DNA from: Ancistrus triradiatus
Taxonomy: Eukaryota; Chordata; Actinopteri; Siluriformes; Loricariidae
NCBI GenBank assembly: GCA_025084515.1
Contig: JAJAGP010000285.1
Coordinates: 1 to 64,000 of the forward strand
DNA length: 64,000 bases
Direction: 5' to 3'
Under the pieces are notes generated by a model that saw only the letters and a list, made by a program, of their open reading frames with translations, did no database searches and was not told the origin of the DNA. Below are positions 1-12,726 of the stretch, piece by piece; the stretch's first letter is position 1; each line of letters opens with the position of its first letter. The translations under genes and the position numbers were made by a program.

Positions 1-439
1 AAACTTTCAATATATGGTAATATATTTAGGTTAATTATAGTTTAAAATACTTGTACATTCTCACAATACACTTTAACTTATTTTCTTTCTGTTGTAAGAT
101 TCCCATAAAATTTCTAATATAAAACATCATTGATCACCATTGTAAACCTCACGACTGAAACGTTATTAAATAAAATTGCTCATATTCCCAACACTTGTAT
201 CTCTGTTTTGTTATAAATACATTCATGTTAAAGCTATAAATTCTTTGAACATTATCATTTGCAAGTATACGAAAAAGGATAATTGCACGTATAATGAATA
301 GTCAGTGAAGGTCTTTCTCTGAACTATCCTGCTAAGACACTTTGTTTAAGATTTGTGGCACAGCAGACACTCTCTAACAGAAGAAAACAGCTTTATTCCT
401 TAAATGATGATGACACATGACACATGACACATGACGATG
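1..439. other. AT-rich DNA, nothing recognised
   Basis: No open frame, splice-site pair or known repeat is recognised. A small tandem of tgacacatgacaca-type units lies at 410-434, just before the SINE. Confidence 0.5.
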
Positions 440-640
440 GAAACACAGGGCCGATACTGTGGTGGCTGAGTGGTTAAGGTACTGGACTGTGGATCAGAAT
501 GTCCATGGGGCAAATATTACCTCCGCCAAGCTGGAACTGTTTGGTCCTTGAACAAGCCCCTTAACCCACAACTGTTTGGACTGTGAGATTGTATTAGTTG
601 TAAGGTGCCCTGGATGAGGATGTTTACTACATTTTAACAC
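440..640 (+). repeat. tRNA-derived SINE, decayed
   Basis: A pol III A box (tggctgagtgg, 463-473) is followed by a body similar to the SINE copies at 21090-21258 and 56756-56870. The B box region near 500-520 is degraded. The end (ttgtaaggtgccctggatga, about 597) is a decayed version of the tail those copies share. TSDs are not clear. Confidence 0.6.
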
Positions 641-1029
641 AAAACTTTTTTTTCTCCCAGATACCCCAGATTCCAAATGGTCTATTGGCAGAAAATTGAG
701 TCAGATTAAAAAGTTTATTACAAAACGAGAGGGAATACTCATCAGAAATGCTATAGAAATAAATAAATGGAAACTATTCACAACAGGGAGTCTCTTGTTT
801 TCCTATTCTATCATTTTATGGGACTTACAAGGATGGGCTCTTTAAATTTAAATGGAGGAAACAACAGGATTAGAAGAGCAATAACAGGAGAATATTTAAA
901 CATGAATAGAGTAAATACTACCTTTCCAGAGGAGACACATGCAGATAGAGATACTGAAGTTGAATGGTGTAGACAGTGGGGTGGGCACACAGAAGTGCTG
1001 GAGCCATTCTCTTTTCTAAACATTTAAAT

Positions 1030-1215
1030 CAAGCCAAGTCAAACTTATTTATACAGTGCTTTTTACAACAGAGCATTGTCTCAAAGTGGCTTTACAATTA
1101 TATAGACCCACAGCCCAAAGCTGAGCAAGACTACGGAAACAGTGGAAAGAAATAAAAACTCCCTAATTGTGATGAGGAAGAATCCTTGGAGGGACCAAGA
1201 CTCTTTGGGCAGCCT
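1030..1215 (+). repeat. Dispersed repeat family R1 (gctttttacaa ... gaggaagaa)
   Basis: It contains agcattgtctcaaagtggct and gaggaagaatccttggaggg, shared with copies at 3149-3225, 14100-14245 (reverse) and 60505-60725. I cannot assign it to a named class. There is no coding potential. Confidence 0.6.
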
Positions 1216-1649
1216 TGATGAGTAATTCGTTTTTATTCATGTGTATACATCTAATACAGGTTCTGAACATTTTGAGTTGTTTGTCAAACTAAGGATTATA
1301 TTAAAGAAATATGAAAATTAAAATATCCATGTAATAATGGGTGTTTGAAACTGTACCATGGATTTTAGATAGAAATTTGAAAAAAAAAAAACATGCATGG
1401 AGTCCATTGATGTGCTTTTAAATATAATTACAAACTTTAATAGATACACTGATCAGGAAATCTGGATGACAGTACACTTGGTTAACATAGTAGATATCTC
1501 ATATAATTGAAGTCAGGTTAGATAGATTTTACATAAACATATCTGATTATAATATATTTTAGAAACTCTTTAGAAAATCTTCCCAAATGGTTTTCTCTGA
1601 TCATCACTTTGTTACCTCAGATTTTAGTATAAAAAGCAATGCATCCCAA

Positions 1650-2176
1650 GCAGTACTCGGTCGATTATTTTTTTGATTAATCGTTGAATCGGATTAAAAC
1701 AAAAAAAACTTTCCATGTCTTTATTCAGAAATATAACATTAAATAACAGAGCAAATAAGTGCTTACAATAAATGAATAATAATACATTAAATTCATTAAT
1801 ACATTAAAATAACAAATTAAATAATAAAGAAAATAAGTGCATCTCTGATGCAAACCCTACATACAAACTCATTCACTCCCTTTCTTTAGGAACTTTGCAT
1901 TGCAAGCCAAAAATGTTATCATGTCAGCATGCTCCTGGCTAAAGCTGGCTCTCTTTTTAAAGACTATATTTCCTGCGGCAGAAGATAAACACTCAGACAG
2001 TGTTGAAGTTTTTTTTTTTCAGTACTGACCGCAAGTGCCGCAAGTAACGTAAGCGGATATGATAAGGCGGGGGGACACATAAATCATGCAACACAACGAA
2101 TCAATAATGAAATTCGTTGTCGACGCTTTTAATAATCGATTATTATCGATTTTATCGATTCGTTGTTGCAGCCCTA
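1650..2176. mobile_element. hAT-like non-autonomous element, left end truncated (family A)
   Basis: It shares sequence with the complete copy at 5089-6762: tcggtcgattatttttttga near the left and atcgattcgttgttgca before the right terminus gccctag. The left terminal inverted repeat is missing. There is no transposase. Confidence 0.65.
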
Positions 2177-2369
2177 GTTAGGAAGTATGGAGAACGAGAT
2201 TTAATTTGACAATTTAGTCCATTGGATGGAAGGACACTTTTCACTTTTTCAGGTCACTTTTGCAAGAAAAGTTAAGCTTAAGGGTTAAATTTACTGCAAT
2301 GAGCCAGAACTGCTTCTATAAGGGAAATTGATGCCCTAACCTCATAATTTTTTTACCTTGAGAGAGATG

Positions 2370-2835
2370 CTGCAAAGCAAAAACAATGTTTTTTTCTTCT
2401 AAAAGAAAATGGAACCTTAACATTGGCGTGTTGGAAATAAGAAAGCTGGCAATTGATTTTTATGCAGAGCTATATAGACCCGCTGAGTACCATGACAAAT
2501 GTGTGGCTCATCTCTTTCAAGGCCTTCCTACATTGGATTCTGAAGACAAAAAAAACTGGTCAAAAGTATCACTTTTGAGGGGATCATGGAAGCAACCCTG
2601 CAACTCTAGTGGGAATTGATGGACTGCAGAATTCTATAAACATTTCTTGATGGATTGATGGGAAGGACATGCATGATGCTTTCAGAGGGACTCACTACCA
2701 TTTCAGTTGCCAGCGAGCAGTACTGTAACTTCTCCTAAAAAAAGGAGATTATGGACTTCAATGGTCATGTTAAAAAGGACACGTGGTTTGGCCATGGTCA
2801 CTTCTTTGGTTTGCGTCCTAGATTTAATTAAACTT
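2370..2835 (+). pseudogene. Tx1/L1-like LINE ORF2 fragment (endonuclease-RT linker)
   Basis: The frame encodes IRKLAIDFYAELYRP and LFQGLPTLDSEDKKNW. This matches the linker between endonuclease and reverse transcriptase in fish Tx1/L1-type LINEs. It then continues in other frames with GIDGL and KKGD-like blocks. Multiple frame breaks mark it as a relic. Confidence 0.7.
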
Positions 2836-3148
2836 CACTTCACTAAGCTTTTTATTTATTTTTAATTTTTTATACTGCAGCTACGTCCTCCTGTGGCTGT
2901 TCAAACATGAGTCACATTTCTACATATCGGATCTGTACAGGATTTCAATACCACATATAAAAGTCGCCCAAATCAGAATTGAAAATGTCAGACTGCGTTT
3001 ACACTGACCCCAAACAAAACACATCTGTGTCACATATGATGATAGATCGAATTTGGGCCACTTTTGCCTGCTGTGTGAACACAGCTTTTGTATTTTGCAA
3101 AGTAAGCGACATACTCGATAATGTCAGCTCACCCATCGTTAAAAATTA

Positions 3149-3225
3149 AGAGTCAAGTCAAGCCAACTTTATTTCTATAGCGCTTTTTACAATGGAGCAT
3201 TTTCTCAAAGCGGCTTTACATTCAT
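3149..3225 (+). repeat. Fragment of dispersed repeat R1
   Basis: About 75 nt (gtcaagtcaagccaactttat ending in gcggctttacat) match the 5' part of the copies at 1030 and 60505. It sits between two stretches (2935-3110 and 3280-3330) that share a gatttgggctacttttacct-like sequence, so it may interrupt an older element. Confidence 0.5.
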
Positions 3226-3728
3226 CAAGACATTACTATAAATAATACATATCACACACCCCTAGTCAAATATAACAAAAAAGTCAGATTTGGGCTACTT
3301 TTACCTGCTGTTTGAATATAGCCAAAGTGTCTTTGAAATATCCTCAAGACATAGCTGGGCACCCTCATCGGAAAGGTACAGACATATTGTGTGCCAGGTC
3401 GTACTATCCTGGACAATCTGTTTTTTGATAAGACATGATACAGGTCTTGCAACTATGGATAATCTTAATGGCATTTTATCTGTTTTAGAATAACACCTTG
3501 TTGTTGGTATGGTTTTGGGGGCTTGGATAAGAGTTCCGCCAGCGTTTTACTAGTAGTCTAGTACAGTTTTAATCACAGGAGCAACATTTGTTGAACTGTT
3601 GAATTGTGTTTTGGGATTGACCAAGCTGGCCATCTGCAAAACATAGAAACACAGAAAGGCGCTGGCTGTTGTACTTGTCTAGCTATTGAGCTGTTGTTGT
3701 GTAGATTGAGGCCAAGACTGCAAGGGTT

Positions 3729-5058
3729 ACCAGTGTAAATGCACTACTAATAAACCCTTTACAATTTTCTACATTTCTACATAAATATGACCTAAAACAT
3801 CATCAGATTTTCACAAGTCCTAAAATTAGTAAAAGAGAGCCCAGTTAAACAAATGAGTTAAAAAATATTATACTTGGTCATTTATTTATTGAGGAAAATG
3901 ATCCAATATTACATATTAGTGAGTGGCAAAAGTATGTGAACCTTTGCTTTCAGTATCTGCTGTGACCCCTTGTGCAGCAATAACTGCAATTAAACGTTTC
4001 CTGTAACTGTTGATCAATTCTGCACACCGGCTTAGAGGAATTTCTCCATACAGAACAGCTTTAACTCTGGGATGTCGGTGGGTTTCCTCACATTAACTGC
4101 TCGCTTCAGGTCCTTCCACAACATTTCGATTGGATTAAGGTCAGGACTTTGACTTGGCCATTTCAAAACATTAACTTTATTCTTCTTTAGCCATTCTTTG
4201 GTAGAACGACTTGTGTGCTTTGTCTTGCTGCATGACCCACCTTCTCCTGAAATTCAGTTCATGGACAGATGTCCTGACATTTTCCTTTAGAATTCTTTGA
4301 TATAATTCAGAATTCACTGTTCCATCAATGATTGAAAGCTGTCCTGGCTCAGATGCAGCAAAACAGACCAAAATCATGATACCATCACCATCATGTTTCA
4401 CAGATGGGATAAGGTTCTTATGCTGGAATGCAGTGTTTTCCTTTATCCAAACATAATGCTTTTCTTTTAAACCAAAAAGTTCTGGTGGACTCATGAACAT
4501 TAACATTAGCCAATGTGAGAGAGGCCTTCAGTAAGTTACTCTGGGGTCCTTTGTAACCCCGTCAACTATTACACACCTTGCTCTTGGAGTGATCTCTGTT
4601 GGTCGACCACTTTTGGGGAGGGTAACAAGTGGAGTTAGTGGATTGGTGGAGTCCAAACTCTTTAGAGATGGTTTTTGTAACCTTTTTCAGCCTGATGAGC
4701 ATCAATAAACTCTTTCTGATTTCATCAGAAATCTCCTTTGTTCATGCCATGACACACTTCCACAAATGTGTTGTGAAGAGCAGACTTTGATAGATCCCTG
4801 TCACACCTGATCCCACTCACACCTGATTGTCATCCCACTGATTGAAAACACCTGACTCTAATTTCACCTTCAAATTAACTGCTAATCCTAGAGGTTCACA
4901 TACTTTTGCCACTCACTAATATGTAATATTGGATTGTTTTCCTCAATAAATAAATGACCAAGTATAATATTTTGTCTCATTTGTTTAACTGGGTTCTCTT
5001 TATCTACTTTTAGGACAGAAAATTCTAAAGGGTTCACAAACTTTCAAGCACAACTGTA
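3729..5058 (-). pseudogene. Tc1-like transposon, decayed (family T1)
   Basis: The right terminus (gttcacaaactttcaagcac then aactgta) and a diverged left end bracket 1.3 kb. The - strand keeps a transposase remnant at 4177-4506 (MQQDKAHKS, from the second catalytic Asp region). Same family as 19848-20957 and 40540-42372. Stops and deletions make it inactive. Confidence 0.85.
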
Positions 5059-5088
5059 TGCTGATGATGTATCAGTGAGTGCGTATAC

Positions 5089-6762
5089 TAGGGTTGCAAC
5101 TAACAATTATTTTAATAATCAATTAATCGGTCGATTATTTTTTTGATTAATCTATGAATCAGGTTTAAAAAAAAAAAAACTTTCCATGTCTTTATTCGAA
5201 ATATTAACCTTAAATAACAGAGCAAATAAGTGCTTACAATTAATGAATAATAATAAGTACATTTATTAATAAATTTTAAAATAACCAAATTAAATAATAA
5301 GAAAAAAAGTGCATCCTGATGCAAACACTACATACCAACTCATTCACGCTCTTTCTTTTAGGAACCTTTGCATTGCAACCAAAATGTTATCATTCAGCAT
5401 GCTCCTGTCTAAAGCTTGCTCTCTTTTTAGAGACTATATTCCCCGGCAGAAGATAAAACACTCAGACATGTTGAATAGCAGGATGCATAAATAGGACTTG
5501 CTAGCCGGCAATATCGGATATCTGTCTCCATAACTCCATAACTGTCATTACCCGCTAACCAGCATCAACCTGCTATTCCTGTTCGCAAATAGTGTAGTTG
5601 CGCCTTACGTTCCTCACTTCAAAACGGAACAACACTCGGGATATTGTTGTGACGTGCGCTGTTTGTTTGAGCTCCGCTTCTCCTCATTGGTGACTGCCCA
5701 TGTTTTTTTTCTAGTGATGTGTCGGTCGCGGCTCTTTGAGACGAACGACAGGAGTCCAGTTCCTGATTGGTGAGCCGGTTAATAATTTTGTAATTTATTG
5801 TACATTCCGACACATTGCTGCTTATTGCACTTCTTTGTAGATGCTAAACTACATGTCGTTACTTGTACTTTGACACGTGTAAACAAGAAGATGACAATAA
5901 AGTGTAATCTAATCTAATTAATCTAATTATAGTATAATATGTATTATAATATATATATGTATCTATTATATAACTGCTCAAAAAAAAACGGGACCCTTGA
6001 GTTACCTTGCGCTGTTTTAAGTGTTTCCCTTTATTTTCTTTGACCAATATATTTGATATTATATAAAATCCCTCAGGAAAATCTTTTCCTAAAACAGGTC
6101 AGATCATAACAAAGGAGGAGCAGGATCAACCCCTCAAAGATGGATCCTTAGGGGTTTTTTTATGATATCTTCATTAAAATGTAACCTGGAGGTTGCTTTT
6201 TTCTTTTTTTGCACATTTTTATTTAGATTTTGTTGAGTGATTTTTGGTTATGATGTCTTGTTTACCTGTAATATAATTTGGTACTAAATTAAGCTACAAA
6301 AAATCTAAAGATACACTGGGAGGCTGAAAGAGCCGGCTCTATTTGGGGGTAGTGAGCCGAGTCACACGCACCGGCTCTCTGCACATCGCTGACATTCCCA
6401 TCACTAATGTTTTCGTTTCGTTTCGTTTCGAGGGCTGTATCAGCACCGGTCAGATCACTTTTGCAAAACTTGCATGTTACACATGTTCCTACACTTTTGA
6501 GGACTTAAGCCAAACTTTCTTCTCTGCGTCGGTCATAATTTATTTAATTCTTAACGCTAACTTATTTTGAAGATTCCGCCTAGCTCCGTTCAATCGCTCG
6601 TATTGTTTTTTCCAGCGTGAAGTGCCACAAGTAACGTAAGCGGATATGATAAGGCGGGGGACACATGAATCATGTGACACAACGAACTGATAATGAAATT
6701 CGTTGTCAACACTTTTAATAATCGATTATTATCGATTTTATCGATTCGTTGTTGCAACCCTA
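5089..6762. mobile_element. hAT-like non-autonomous element with 8-bp TSD (family A)
   Basis: Termini tagggttgcaac and gttgcaaccctA are inverted, and the element is flanked by a perfect 8-bp direct repeat gcgtatac (5081-5088 and 6763-6770), the hAT hallmark. It is inserted in a family C MITE, whose left tip lies before 5088 and whose body resumes at 6771. The interior holds a second nested element. No transposase frame. Confidence 0.8.
5712..6406. mobile_element. Second hAT-like element nested in the family A copy
   Basis: The left end tagtgatgtgtcgg and right end cattcccatcacta are inverted relative to each other. The right part contains agccggctctatttgg and gagccgagtcacacgc, a motif familiar from common fish hAT-type MITEs. 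An aatctaatctaatt tail near 5910 suggests a LINE 3' fragment inside it. Confidence 0.5.
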
Positions 6763-6770
6763 GCGTATAC

Positions 6771-7360
6771 ATGCACTTATTCCGATAACTGAAGAATATC
6801 AGATTTTGTCAGTAAACCAATCAACGAGTACACATGCACCGGAGTAATCAGAAAATGGGGAAACTTGACATGACTCAGGTAATAGACTCAGGTAATAGAC
6901 TTCTAGTTTGCAACCAGCCAATAATCTCACAGAAGCATGGGGACATAAACTTCACACGTTAATTTCAAAATCACATTTTTCATTTCCGTAGCCATATGTT
7001 GCGTTTCAACAAAGTGTCCACAAAGTTTTTGGTAGCCATTTTCAGAGAAACAAGCACCAGGCCTATGGAAACAAGCCCAAAAGAAGTGAAGTCTCTTAGA
7101 ATAAGTGGACCTGGCAACCATGTTTGATTCCGCTAACCACTTCCAGGCTTCATTTCAGTGTATGTGAAGACTTGGGAAAAATTGACTAAAATCAGAGTAC
7201 AAGCATACATATGCTGAGAAATCAAATTACTGAGAAAAATACAGCTCTCTATCAGATTTCTTAATCTAGTTTCTAGGCCTTAATCCAATCTAAGAAATCA
7301 TAGCGTTGCATAATCAAATACATTTATTATATGGCCTATGAGTGGGCTGTGTGTCATCAC
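6771..7360. mobile_element. MITE family C copy, split by the hAT element
   Basis: It starts atgcacttattccgataact and contains caatcaacgagtacacatgc, shared with 8318-8738, 15362-15921 and 18060-18630. Its left tip (gagtgcgtatac) lies upstream of the hAT insertion near 5077-5088. There is no coding potential. Transposon class is uncertain. Confidence 0.6.
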
Positions 7361-7939
7361 ACCCAAAATGAAACCTAAAAAGCCACAAAGTAACTACACC
7401 CATGAAGTCTGTTGTGCTATGTGAGCGTGTTTAACGTATTGTGATGATGAAAGTATGCTCATTTTGAAGCGCAATGTGAGCATAAGCCAGCAGTAGAGTG
7501 GGGACAATCATGCTCTAGCATTGTTCAAGGCAACCAGGCTCAATGTGATAACACCCTTCGTGAAGAACGGAGTTCAGCACTTACGCATGCCTGATCAGAG
7601 TAAGAGAGACATCCTCAGCATGGGTGTACCAGTCAAATGTGAGACTTTATCACAGGACTGTGGGGATGAAAAAGGTATGTTCCTATTACTAGGTATTTGA
7701 AGTGGAACAGACAGAACTGGAAGTTTAGGAATGCGTTTGCAACTGTGGTAGACTAAAGTAAGATCTGGGAGGGTGGAACAATTTGGTGCCCAGGTTATCT
7801 CAGTGGACAATAATTTTTCCTGCCCCAGTTGTCCACACAGAGGCAGTCTTGGATGCTAATAACTAATCCCCTCCGGCTGCGTCATAGGTTATTGCTTTAG
7901 AGCATCCAGATCATTAATCAATATATTCAGAAAAAATCT
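7361..7939. other. No gene or clear repeat
   Basis: Only short, mutually overlapping open frames are present and no splice-site pair is convincing. It may be more 5' LINE sequence too decayed to recognise. Confidence 0.4.
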
Positions 7940-8481
7940 TGTTGCCGCGACTTCTGCACATCAGGCAACACGGACCCGTGCTTCAGTCTTTTATTGCCCG
8001 TGCATGAAGGAGGTCAGGGCCTCATTGACCTACTCAGCCGTGTAGGTAGCCATCGACCTTTTGACGGCAGGCAACACAGAGGTTGTTTTATGGAGAAGGG
8101 CTGTCATGGACTGACTGTCTGTAGTGAGAGTTGAGGATTTGGACTACGACAAACATCAGTTCCTGCTGGATCTAGAGAAGATTGGCCTTTGCTTGATTTT
8201 TTATTTATTTATTTATTTATTTTTATCAGACAGTCCTGAGGGCTTGGTCTCCTGTGCTTGTCTTCACCAGGGACTACACCCAGTCATATATCTCTGTTGA
8301 GGAGGAACCACCGAGTGTGTTTACATACACTTAATAATTTGATAACAGTAGAAAATCAGATTTTGTCAGCAATCTGAGCAACAGGTTTACATTAATGAGT
8401 AATCAGATAACCCTCCAGGTTTATATGACTCATTATCGGATAATCAGATTTCTACTTTACAACCAGCCAATAACTTTACTA

Positions 8482-8530
<49 letters not shown>

Positions 8531-9420
8531 AATTCCTAATTTCCTCAAGCATATACTGCATTTCAGAGACACCCCAAAAAGAGTTTGGTAGCCACTTTGT
8601 TGGTGTTGCATTTATTCCAGGGTTGCCAGATCCGCAAGCAAAGTGATACAAGGTCTATGGAAAGAGCCCACAAGCGATTGGATGAAAAACAAGCAACTGA
8701 TTATGAATGGATTACAAAGTGCATGTGTAAGCACTCATTGTTTTTACGACTAGCAGTACTGAGATCTGCTAGTATACAAAAGAGTTTACAGAGGACTGGG
8801 ATTATGAAACTTGGTGAACTACTTAGAATCAGTGGTGGGAGGAAGCATGCACATCTTTTTACTGAAGAGACCGGAGTGCAGTCTAGCTGTCCTCTGCAGA
8901 TGATTTTGGAGAAAGCGGTCTCATCTCTACCTGTTTCCTTCAGAGAGCACATGCAGCGTGGTTCTAGGGTAAGTAGCTGAATGTTCCCTTTTTCACCATC
9001 TCTGCAGCAATGGGGGATTATCAGGAAGAGGAGGGAAATCCTTTCAGACACCTCAACGGACAAACTTCACGGACGCTTCCAGGAAAGCCCTGTATGGAGT
9101 CTGTGTGAAGGTTACTCACAAGGGATTTCTAGCCGGATTAAAGGATTCTGGATGGGCAGAATTGTTGGCAGCAGGCTTTACCCTGCAGTCCCTTGTATAA
9201 GACTCCAATAGAAAAAGTGTACAGCAGATTTGCACAGGAGAATTCTGCATGGGGGCCTGGCTACAAACAGACACTTGGCACACACTGACTCCACCGTGGT
9301 GCGAGGCTGTCCATTCTGTGGACTAGAGAAACTATAGATCACCTTGTCCTGTGCTATTCATGTCTAAATGGGCTGTTTAGGTTGGTGAAAGGGTGGATTG
9401 GAAGGTTGGGAAACAGATAA
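7940..9420 (+). pseudogene. Tx1/L1-like LINE ORF2 C-terminal fragment, interrupted by a MITE
   Basis: The left part translates as LPVHEGGQGLIDLLSRVGSH, matching the HEGGQGL block after the reverse transcriptase in fish Tx1/L1-type LINEs. After the MITE (8318-8738) the frame continues SIQKSLQRTGIMKLGELLRI and ends with ETIDHLVL-like residues of the C-terminal CCHC region. Several stops and shifts are present. Confidence 0.7.
8318..8738. mobile_element. MITE family C inserted in the LINE, with internal (ATT)n
   Basis: The left end gtgtttacatacacttaat and right end tgcatgtgtaagcactcatt are inverted and match the other family C copies. An (ATT)n tract at 8480-8528 has expanded inside it, creating spurious poly-Leu and poly-Asn open frames. 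Confidence 0.6.
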
Positions 9421-11680
9421 TAGGTGCTTTCACAGCAAACAGTTCTGGAGACTAATTTTGAAGGAACTACCCCCTGCAGAGCTCTCCCAATAACTACATT
9501 CGTTCCAGGGCTTTTTTTGGTTTTCATTCACACCACCAGTAGAAACACTGTGATGCTACCTGAAGAGGCACGTATCAGTGATCCAAAAGGAAAGTAAAGT
9601 AGTCATTTTTAATTAAGCTTTTTTCTTCCCATTTAAAGCTATTATAAGAAAAATGCTTAGTGGAAAAATGATTACTTTCCCTTTGGATCGCATGTTCGTC
9701 ATTTCAGCCGTAGAGATTACTGATCACCAGTAGTAACTGAGAGAAGTTTGGTGTTCCTAGATCACTGTTTTAGCACATTAAACCACTTTTTAATTATAAT
9801 TATATAGAAAAAAAAATCTTAACATAAAAATGATTACTTTTGAAGATGAAATGTAAAAAAGAAAGATATTCTTTATACCTAAACGTTTTTGCACCACTCT
9901 GGAATCAAAACAAAAAGGAGTGGAGTCGATAAGCAGAATTAGAATCGGAATCGATTAAATGCAAACAAAACCCAACCCTACTTTTTATGCTACTTAATGT
10001 AAATGTAAAGAGTATTTTCACAAGAAAACTGCCCGCAAGCAATACAGAAATGCTATCTATACAGCAACTGAAGCCTAAACATATCACTCCCTCCAGGGAA
10101 TACACAACACCGTGGTTCTTCAGTTACAATCACACATTAACCATCACACACAATTTAACTTAAACATATATAAACATGACTTACTGGTTGCACAAAACCA
10201 AGAGGTAATGAGTCCTCTTGAAGAAACACTAATTTCCAAAACAGACAAGGCACTGCCACCTTTCAAACACTTTAAACCTTTAAGTAGGTAAATCCAGCAT
10301 GGTGCTACTAATAAGAAGTCACAGTGGTCAAATGACTGGCACTTGCCACTTCTAGGCTTACATAGGTCAAGCTGCCATGGTGTTTGTAGTGTTAAGCAGA
10401 GAACAAACACTCATAAACAAAACATCAACAAATGACATAAATAATATTTATGGCTGTAACAATACACATGATAAACCTTTATTAATTTGAGCAGCTGTTT
10501 AAGCCACAATGTACAGAGTTAAATGACAGTTTCTTATCTCCTATTATAATTTGCTGTAATTGTAAAGACCTCAGTCATTAAAGCAAACGGACATTGTTAA
10601 ATGGCGCTTACCTGCACCTTGAAGCAGGAGCTACGTCCCCATACATCAGGGGTGGGCGAAAAATCAGTTCTTAGATTCATCACGATGCAGACGATTCAAC
10701 ATTGATTCACAAAAGTCAAAAATGTATTATTTAAATGCTAATTGATAGCTTAATGTTGGCGAACGAAAATGCAGAAGTGCAGCACCCAGATAGACTGTGA
10801 CATGCACATAACACAGGCTCAACAGACATGACAAGCACTGTCTAAGCTTCACCCCAACTCAGAAAGAACAACGCAAATTACAAACACTCTAACAACTCTT
10901 ATTTCCAGGTATTTGCGTCTGTATTCAGTCACCTTGAGAACCAGGGTTTTCGCGCAATGTTTCACACTTTGGAGCTGTGATACAGCAGCCCATCTCAAAG
11001 ATATTTCATGCTTACCATAGACTTTGAAAACACTCTGAAAAGACTTTTAATAGACTAGTCTGACATCCTCTCACATCTAAAGTCAAGTTACAGTTTTTAG
11101 TCACAGACTGATTTTTGCAATGACTGATAATCTTGTATGGTTACTACTTGCAAAACTCCCACTAGATTCCTAAAATCATTTGAAAACACACACCTAAAAT
11201 AATATTAATACTAATAATAATAATTATTATTATTATATTTTTTATTTTATCAGAACATCAAGACATGAAAAAGACTAACTTAAGACAGCTATTCTGACCA
11301 CCTTACATGAAACGATTGAGATGACGCAAGCGAACGCAACTCTACCAAGACTCATGATTTTATTCCGACATTGGAAATTTGTCTGACAGTGAAAGTCCTT
11401 AAAAAGTCATTTGGTGTAAGGTCGGCATTACTGACACACTGATTCCCCACAATCTCCAATGATAGCAACACCAAAGTCATGGAATCATTGTGAGAAAAAA
11501 AAGGAGTTTGATTAATAATCAAATTGCAGTCCTCGAATCGTAATCAAATTCCAAAAGGAGGTGCTTATCAATTCTCCATCCCTACTATACATGGTGGTGT
11601 GAATACGTGAGAAAGGGGGCACTTGCTCCAATAGTTCTGAGAACTATGACAAAGTTCCTCTGGTGTAAAAGCACCTAGAC
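9421..11680. mobile_element. Possible DNA transposon with termini taggtgctttcaca / tggtgtaaaagcaccta
   Basis: The left edge (taggtgctttcacagc, 9421) and right edge (tggtgtaaaagcaccta) are inverted and similar. No transposase was recognised. A separate element (10648-11584) appears nested within. The class is not determined. Confidence 0.35.
10648..11584. mobile_element. Candidate hAT-like non-autonomous element
   Basis: The left edge caggggtgggcgaaaaatc and right edge aattctccatccctac are partly inverted, a terminus common in fish hAT-derived elements. The interior has no open transposase frame. Confidence 0.35.
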
Positions 11681-11739
11681 TTTTTGTTTTCAGGCAGAGG
11701 TATAAGGCTGATCAGAGATAACAACTTTCTTTGCTTAAT

Positions 11740-11915
11740 TTTGTAATTGGTCAGGCAATGTGTGTTCTGAGTGGCAACAAGATAGATGAGATGCCCTCAC
11801 CCATGGTGTCTTACAATGGACACACTCTTACAATACAAGCAATTGTGAGTCAAGGGCCTTGCTCAAGGACCCAACAATGGCAGCTTGGTAGATGTGGGAC
11901 TGTCCCAATGGATCC
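11740..11915 (-). repeat. tRNA-derived SINE body fragment (reverse)
   Basis: acaagcaattgtgagtcaag and gccttgctcaaggacccaac match the reverse-oriented SINE at 21090-21258. The tRNA-like head is missing. Confidence 0.5.
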
Positions 11916-12236
11916 AGCACACATATTGATAAGAGTAGTTTCTACTAGGTTATGGACTATGTCTATAAAAAAATAATAAATCAGGGGTTACAGGAGTGGC
12001 AACCCCAGTGTCTTTTGTGTGCGTCTAATCTAGAGGAGGCCGTAGTGCTCATCTTATAAAGAGGCTGGGCGGGGTTATTTTAGTCTATTGGTTCTTAACA
12101 TGAGTGATGGTTTAAACTATGTCATGTAGCTTTTGTAATTTGGAGGTTGCTAATTTTTCCTGTGTATTTATTCTTTATAGATAAGGGTCTTATTTCCGTA
12201 GTAACATAAATCGTTCATTAAAGAGTGGTAAAAGTC

Positions 12237-12240
<4 letters not shown>

Positions 12241-12271
<31 letters not shown>
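12241..12271 (+). repeat. (CT)n microsatellite
   Basis: About 15 CT units. Confidence 0.95.
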
Positions 12272-12279
<8 letters not shown>

Positions 12280-12510
12280 AGAGTCTCTCTAATCAGTGAT
12301 AATGATGTTTTTATTCAGACTCTCCTGAGTGAAAGAAGGGTGAAAGGTCTTATTCAGACTGTCTGAGGACAACGACCACTCTAGACTAGTGTGTGTGAGT
12401 ATGAGTGAGTGTGACGGTTATTAACTGTTCCCCTGTTGTGAGCTTCTTTCTCTGGTTCTCAGTGGGAAAAGCCACTGCCCATCGAGTCTTTATCCTACAC
12501 AGCCTGAACT

Positions 12511-12519
12511 GTGAGTGTG

Positions 12520-12552
<33 letters not shown>
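12511..12552 (+). repeat. (GT)n microsatellite with GTGA prefix
   Basis: gtgagt units pass into a pure GT run. Confidence 0.95.
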
Positions 12553-12673
12553 TCGTGTTCATGCATGACAGTGTCACAGAGACACTAAAGATTAATGTTG
12601 TTGTGGATCTCAGTGTGTTGTATCGCAAACAGTGACAGAATTAACTTTAATTACTACATACTTTACACAATTA

Positions 12674-12684
12674 AACACACACAC

Positions 12685-12724
<40 letters not shown>
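12674..12724 (+). repeat. (CA)n microsatellite
   Basis: About 25 CA units with one CG interruption. It is complementary to the GT run 120 nt upstream, so the pair can fold back. Confidence 0.95.

Positions 12725-12726
<2 letters not shown>

Noticed and set aside
2386..2619. Short + strand frame as an independent host gene
   Set aside because: It matches the linker region of a Tx1/L1-like LINE ORF2.
8395..8651. Open frames with poly-Leu and poly-Asn
   Set aside because: Produced by the (ATT)n tract inside a MITE.
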